A model generated the notes under the pieces. The model saw nothing but the letters and a program-made list of their open reading frames with translations. It was not told the origin of the DNA and made no database searches. A stretch of 64,000 bases of DNA from Artemia franciscana (taxonomy: Eukaryota; Arthropoda; Branchiopoda; Anostraca; Artemiidae), in NCBI RefSeq assembly GCF_032884065.1, contig NW_027062925.1:1-64000 (forward strand), in the 5' to 3' direction. Both the position numbers and the translations under genes were made by a program. How positions within the stretch are numbered: the stretch's first letter is position 1; each line of letters opens with the position of its first letter. Below, piece by piece: positions 58,861 through 64,000 of this stretch.

Positions 58861-59216
58861 TCGATAAGGACTATTGATAATGCCCTAATGCCAATTTCCA
58901 TCAAAACGAACCTGAGCTGAATTGGACTTTAGCAAGAAAATATTTTGTATAAAAAGCATGAGCTATATTTTGATTAATCCTATATAGTTTCTAATAAGGT
59001 TCGAGTAGTATTTTGGGTTAGATTTTTAAAGTAACATACTAGAGCGTTTTCTTAAATAAGTTCGGAGACCAAGCAGGCAAAGCAAGACAATGCAAGGCAA
59101 CAGGACAACAAAAGAAAAAAAAATTAGAATTCCAAGTACTGACCTTTCTTTATTATAGCTTTCTTAGGCAAAATTGGTTGAGTGGAAACAATTTTCAAAT
59201 CCGCTTAGTTGCTAAG

Positions 59217-59249
<33 letters not shown>

Positions 59250-62035
59250 GAAGCGCGAAGTCTTCCTGAAAAAGCCTCATTGAAATCATGGCTCAAATAA
59301 GATTTTTTTTTTGCAAAATTATTATTTTCTTTTTTGCTGTGGATAGCTTCGTTTTTTTTTCCGTGTCCTTATTCTCCCGTATTGTCAAATAGAGACGATT
59401 CAGAAACTTACATATCTGTACGATATTTTTACATATTATTTCTCCTTATTTGAGTTCCAGCAATTTCAATTTAAGAAACTCATTTATCGACAGCATGAGA
59501 AAATATAAGAAAACGTGGTAGTTTGCAGCCAGTTGAAAAGCAGAATAAATTTCAAAAGCAAAGGCAATTTTCACATTCAGCCGTGTCTTCAATAAAGTTT
59601 TTCAGGCAAAGCTGGTGTACTTTTTTAATTTTTCAGGGCAACTAAAATGAAAAAGCCTTAACTAATTATGGTGTTTGAAATCGAAAAAGGAAAAATTATG
59701 AACTTGTATAAAGCTAATAGATTGGTATTATGTGAATTTTTTTTAGGTAATTGGGGGACCACTGTTAGTTGATGGGTTGAAAATTGAAATTTGGATTGAA
59801 TCAAATCTTGAATGAGGGTATATTTGTTTCACGTCTACTGGACTGCCCTTCTAAAGAGCCTTTTGTCAGGCACTTGACAAGATCAGAAGAGTATTATATT
59901 GTAATGTATACTGTAAATACTTAGTTCAGTAGAAAAAAAAAAAAAAAAAAAAAAAAGAAGCAAGCAAGTTCTATGGACCTATCAAGATATAGCGGTAGTA
60001 GGCCTTAAAAATTTTGTCAAAGATTGAGCAAAGCACTAGGTATCAGTCAAGGGCCCTGTTGCTATATCAAGCATTGTTAACATTAAAGAGCTACAAAAAG
60101 AAAGTGGAACAAAACTTGAATTGGCTCTCACTACGTTTGTTACTAAAGAGAACCCGTCCATCAGCAATATGGACACCCCGCCAGAGATATTGAAACAACA
60201 TGCACGATTCGTAAGGTGTTCAACTTATGGCGTGCTGACACCTTCCCTCCCCCAACGGCAAAAGAAAGTTTAACATTCTATTTTCCACTGATTTTATTTT
60301 CTTTGGCCAAATTGAATGGAAATTTGGCCAAAAATGGCCAAATTGAATGGAACTACAATTAGTGTTACAAGGACTGTAGACAGGCAGATACACAGAAGAA
60401 ATGTCTCAGCCGAAAGCACAGAACAATTTTAAAGAATTAACTTATTCATCTTCTGGATTGAAAGTATAAAACTTTATAGAAGAACGTCTCTTAAAGCACA
60501 AGAATATTTTAAAAGGGTTTCGCTGTTTGCTTCACACTTATCCACAGAATAGTGAAGAATGTAAAGAGATGAAAGAGTCATTTTTGAAGTTGATCGAAAG
60601 TTATGAAGAAGATTTGAAAAACAACACCTTAAACGTTTAATAGCGGAAAGAAAAATTTGGCAAAAATTTCTCTAACGGAACAAGGCACACCATGTCAATG
60701 CAACTGATTTTCTAAATATTTGTGGCAAAGCAATCTCTTCGAACATCCATATCTTACTTAATATTTTAATCACTATACCTGTATCGACCAGCACAAAAGA
60801 GCTCTCCTTTTACACTTCGGAGAATCAAGACATACCTAAGAAACGTGACGTCTGAAAGTAGGCTAAATGGCTTTGCCAATCTCAATGTCCACAGGGAAAT
60901 TCTAGTTGACACAGACAATGTATATATCCATACTGACGAAGACTCAATTTTATTTTGTAAGACAGCTAATATAGGAAGATTGTGTCGGAATGAAACGTAA
61001 AATCGTATTTAATCCGCTGGGTTTTATCAATCATTCTTATAGTCCCTACTCGAAACTTGCATCCAAAGAGCTAAAATAAACTTTAAGTAATGCCTTAAAT
61101 TACCGATTTTACTGAGGATTTTTGAAGTTTTTTTGTTGATTAGCCCGCACTAGACATCACCACCCTTACTTACGCTAACTTACGTTCATTCTAAGCTTGC
61201 TTTCATTCACTCTTTTCATTTTTCTTCATTTTAAGTTTCCTTCTCTTATGGATTTCTGCTTGATTTATCAAAATTATTTTGCTCAAACTAAGAGTTTATG
61301 CAAAATCTTTTGGATTTTACTTTTTGTTTTTCGGTTGGTTTGAACTTTTTGCTTTTTATGCAAAACTTCCTGTTTTCAACAATATAATTCAAAAGAGGCC
61401 ATTAACCATTTTTATTTTAAGGGCAGGTAATAATCTTGTCAACAGAAAAAAAAATCGGCTTATGTAATTTAAAATGCATTATGATGCAAATATTAAATAT
61501 TAGTGGAGAAAACTTTCTTTCTGATTTTTTCAACTTTTATCATGACCACATTTATGGACAAGCAGGGCTTTACCGTATGCAAGGTGCAATACATTAAAAA
61601 TGATTGGACTAATTGACAGTGTTTTCAGATCGACTCTGTTTTGTGGTAAAGAATTCTTTATACTTTTTTACTGATACTGACAAATGTCCTTAGAAATGGA
61701 GACACAACCTAGGTTTCCCGGTATCCACAGGTATATCTTGTGGAGACAGAAAAGTTATCTATTTCCAAGAGGGTCAGTTTCCAAAAATCAAAGACAGAGA
61801 GAACACACAAAAGATCAGTTAGTCAGTCAAAGATCGTGCAACACCCTGGTTTCATCTTTGGAGGTAAAACTATAAAGAATATTGATTAATCCCATCTCCT
61901 CAAAAATATATTTTCACCATCCATTCACGCGGTAGATATTCTCGAATGGGTTTGTTCCTTTTGGGCAAGAAAGCATGGTGAACTTAAACCTTCTATGGAT
62001 ACAATGCCATCCATCTCAATTATACTTCTCTGCAA
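58861..62035. other. Mostly unassigned DNA with poly-A runs
   Basis: Poly-A tracts are at 59217-59247 and 59931-59956. A local repeat 'ggccaaattgaatggaa' occurs twice at 60312-60353. Two open frames without Met are at 60038-60271 (SSIVNIKELQKESGTKLELA and on) and 60470-60640. Nothing else was recognised. Confidence 0.4.
60470..60640 (+). pseudogene. Unrecognised open coding-like frame
   Basis: 57 codons from after a TAA (60467-60469) to TAA (60638-60640): NFIEERLLKHKNILKGFRCL, LHTYPQNSEECKEMKESFLK, LIESYEEDLKNNTLNV. The amphipathic, charged wording looks protein-like and the same frame is open for another 25 codons before the upstream stop. There is no Met and no clear splice site. It could be a decayed gene or transposon exon. 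Confidence 0.3.
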
Positions 62036-64000
62036 ACTTTACACAAAGCTTGTTCCCAAAAATGAATGTCCGTGTTCTGCAGAGCTCATAGAAAGCTGTT
62101 TATACTCCTCCAAAGGATTAATAATACGGCTTCTAGAGACATAACAGGGTGTCACTGGATTTTCTTCTGAGTACCCACCATTCTTACTAGCTATATACTA
62201 GTATCACCGTTACGGTAGATAAAGAAACACCTCACAAGGGATAGTCAATTCCTATGTTTCCTATATTTAAAAAAATACTACTGTTGCCAACAATCTATGA
62301 AAAGGGGTTGAGCCTTATATCTCGAATCGGCAAAAAATTGTTATAAAGGGTATTTTCAATTACAACAGCAGAAAGAACTTGTTTCCCAAAGAGCAAGCTT
62401 ATGAAAAATGCTGTTGCACTTGATGCTATAAATAATTAACGCTTAATGCTATAACCTCTTTTGTTCTCGAGTTACTTTCGATTTACAATCAACTCAAAAT
62501 CTATTATAACCAAATTTTCATGAGTTTTAGAGACCGAAAGCCTTAAGTAGAGGTCTCCCCCACAGTCAAAAGTATAGTGTCTTTTCAACAATTGACGGTT
62601 GAAAAGGCGTTTGATATATTTTTTTGCTAATCTTCAACATTTTGTAAAATGTCATAAAATATATGCCATATTTCCACGACCTTACTGCAAAGTTCTTTTG
62701 AAGGACGATAAAAATTCTTCTTCAATAATTTATTAGTTTCTTAAAAGTTTCCTCTAGGCTTCTCATACAAGCCTAGATACTCATGAAAACGCCCAAAGGT
62801 TTTTTGGGGTTAGGATGCTCATCCATAGACCAGAAGCTATCGTCAACGCAAAAGTACTGTATACACTGTTAATTGATTTAAAAATTCAATGCATGAAAAC
62901 GATGCATTTTCGCGAAAGAAGACACAATTTTAGAGATCAGAGCGGGCATAAGTAGAATCCTCTAAGTTAACAATCTTAAACCAAACAGACTAAATTGAAT
63001 GAAGAAATCCAACACAAAAAGAAACAGAAAAGGCCATTAATATGAGTTGGGCAACCCTCATTTAACTCCCCAAAACAATTAGTAGCATTGCCTCTTCAAT
63101 GAATACGCAATATATTTTCAATTGAAATTATTCTTTACCCGATGGTCAATATATTCGAAAAAATGAATCATTTTAGTCATTTTGTGATTATTATTACTTC
63201 GCCATTAGTAAGCATATAGATACAGTAAACCCTGGCATTGGGGTTTTTGGACAAGCAAGATTCCCTTTCCTACTTTTATCAGGTTCAAACTATATATAAA
63301 AAAGTCCTAGCTACATTTTTTAAGTTTAGCATTAATCCGCAAATATAAAATGGCGAGCCCAAAATAGGTCTATCGAAACTGTTTTTGAAACATAACCACA
63401 ATATCACTTTTCCTTCATGGCATCCCCTTCTTAAAAGGGGATGCTTAAAGGTAAAAGTATACAATAGTTGTTCGTGTATAGTAAGTGCTCTTCATAAATT
63501 GTTTTGATAAACATAGTTATGTATTTATTTTAATTTTCTCTATCTTGTACTCCGTCCCTATGAACTATCCCTAGCTCTAAGAACAACAAGCAGTTTGCAA
63601 GAATACAAAGAAACAATATTTTATTGATTAAATTTATATTAAAATATAAAATAAAAAAATGTTGTTGTATGTTGAGTCAGGAAGAGGTTCTTTGTCAGGA
63701 GCAGAGGCCACATAATTGCACAGCTTCAATGAGCAGTAAATTCGTTAGGTGAAGGATGAGCAAAAAATTGAAGCAAAATTGATTAAAAATTTTTTGAGGG
63801 TTCTATTTTTTGCGTAAAATATAAAAAGGGGAGCAAAAAAAAAATATACGCAAATTTTACTGAGATTCTATTTAACTTGAGGTTTAGAACCCTTTTTTTT
63901 TATTTAAACTTTAAAATTATAAGAAACCAGTTCTGCTGCACTGTCTTTTTATGTAAAAATAAGCGTCTATACACAAAAAGACGAATGCAACAGAGAACAG
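62036..64000. repeat. Family C copy C2, running off the window
   Basis: Direct copy of 26708-29550 at about 95% identity, lacking the 835-bp stretch found in C1. The stem-loop GCATCCCCTT is at 63420-63444. The end of the copy lies beyond position 64000. Just left of it, 'acttctctgc' shares TTCTCT with the junction at 26700-26706. Confidence 0.85.

Overview
This window looks like AT-rich, repeat-dominated nuclear DNA from an arthropod, possibly a crustacean. The evidence is GT-AG introns several kilobases long, fragments of several LINE lineages and a Penelope-like element, many interspersed repeat families, microsatellites and no operon-like gene packing. The hairpin-ended repeat families remind me of brine-shrimp (Artemia) genomic DNA. 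That is memory-based inference and was not tested. No bacterial, viral, CRISPR, rRNA or convincing tRNA genes were seen.

Host coding content is sparse and on the minus strand. The firm gene is a glutathione peroxidase of the GPX7/GPX8 type. Its last two visible exons (50288-50539 and 46224-46462) are separated by a 3.8 kb intron, their codon phases fit exactly, and the 5' exon or exons were not found. The usual peroxidatic Cys/Sec is missing from the visible active-site segment. A second, unrecognised gene ends with exons 34823-34930 and 31817-31930 and has a cysteine-rich C-terminus. A 122-bp exon-like, GC-richer block occurs in both arms of a large inverted repeat.

Layout: 1-1.9 kb unassigned. 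1.9-12 kb LINE fragments, a Penelope-like GIY-YIG fragment and two copies of a tandem-repeat-cored element (family A). 14.6-19 kb a second hairpin-ended family (family B) with long hairpins. 19.65-26.7 kb a pair of about 2.0 kb inverted arms around a 3 kb core that itself holds nested foldback repeats. 26.7-29.6 kb family C, repeated directly at 62.04 kb to the window end. 30.2-34.4 kb a direct duplication of family-B-linked DNA around the terminal exon of the unknown gene. 35-38.3 kb family A pieces, an unidentified coding-like block and a transposon-derived protein fragment. 40.3-44.5 kb satellite-like arrays. 46.2-50.5 kb the glutathione peroxidase exons, with two tandem-repeat blocks in the intron. 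51.7-58.9 kb further copies of families A, B and D and a LINE fragment. 58.9-62 kb mostly unassigned, with two open frames lacking a start.

The most interesting non-genic signal is family A. It has a 5' inverted repeat, a core of roughly 280-bp tandem repeats, a 3' stem-loop and a 5' subterminal motif complementary to the 3' end, with no terminal inverted repeats. This matches the plan of Helentron/DINE-1-type non-autonomous rolling-circle elements.
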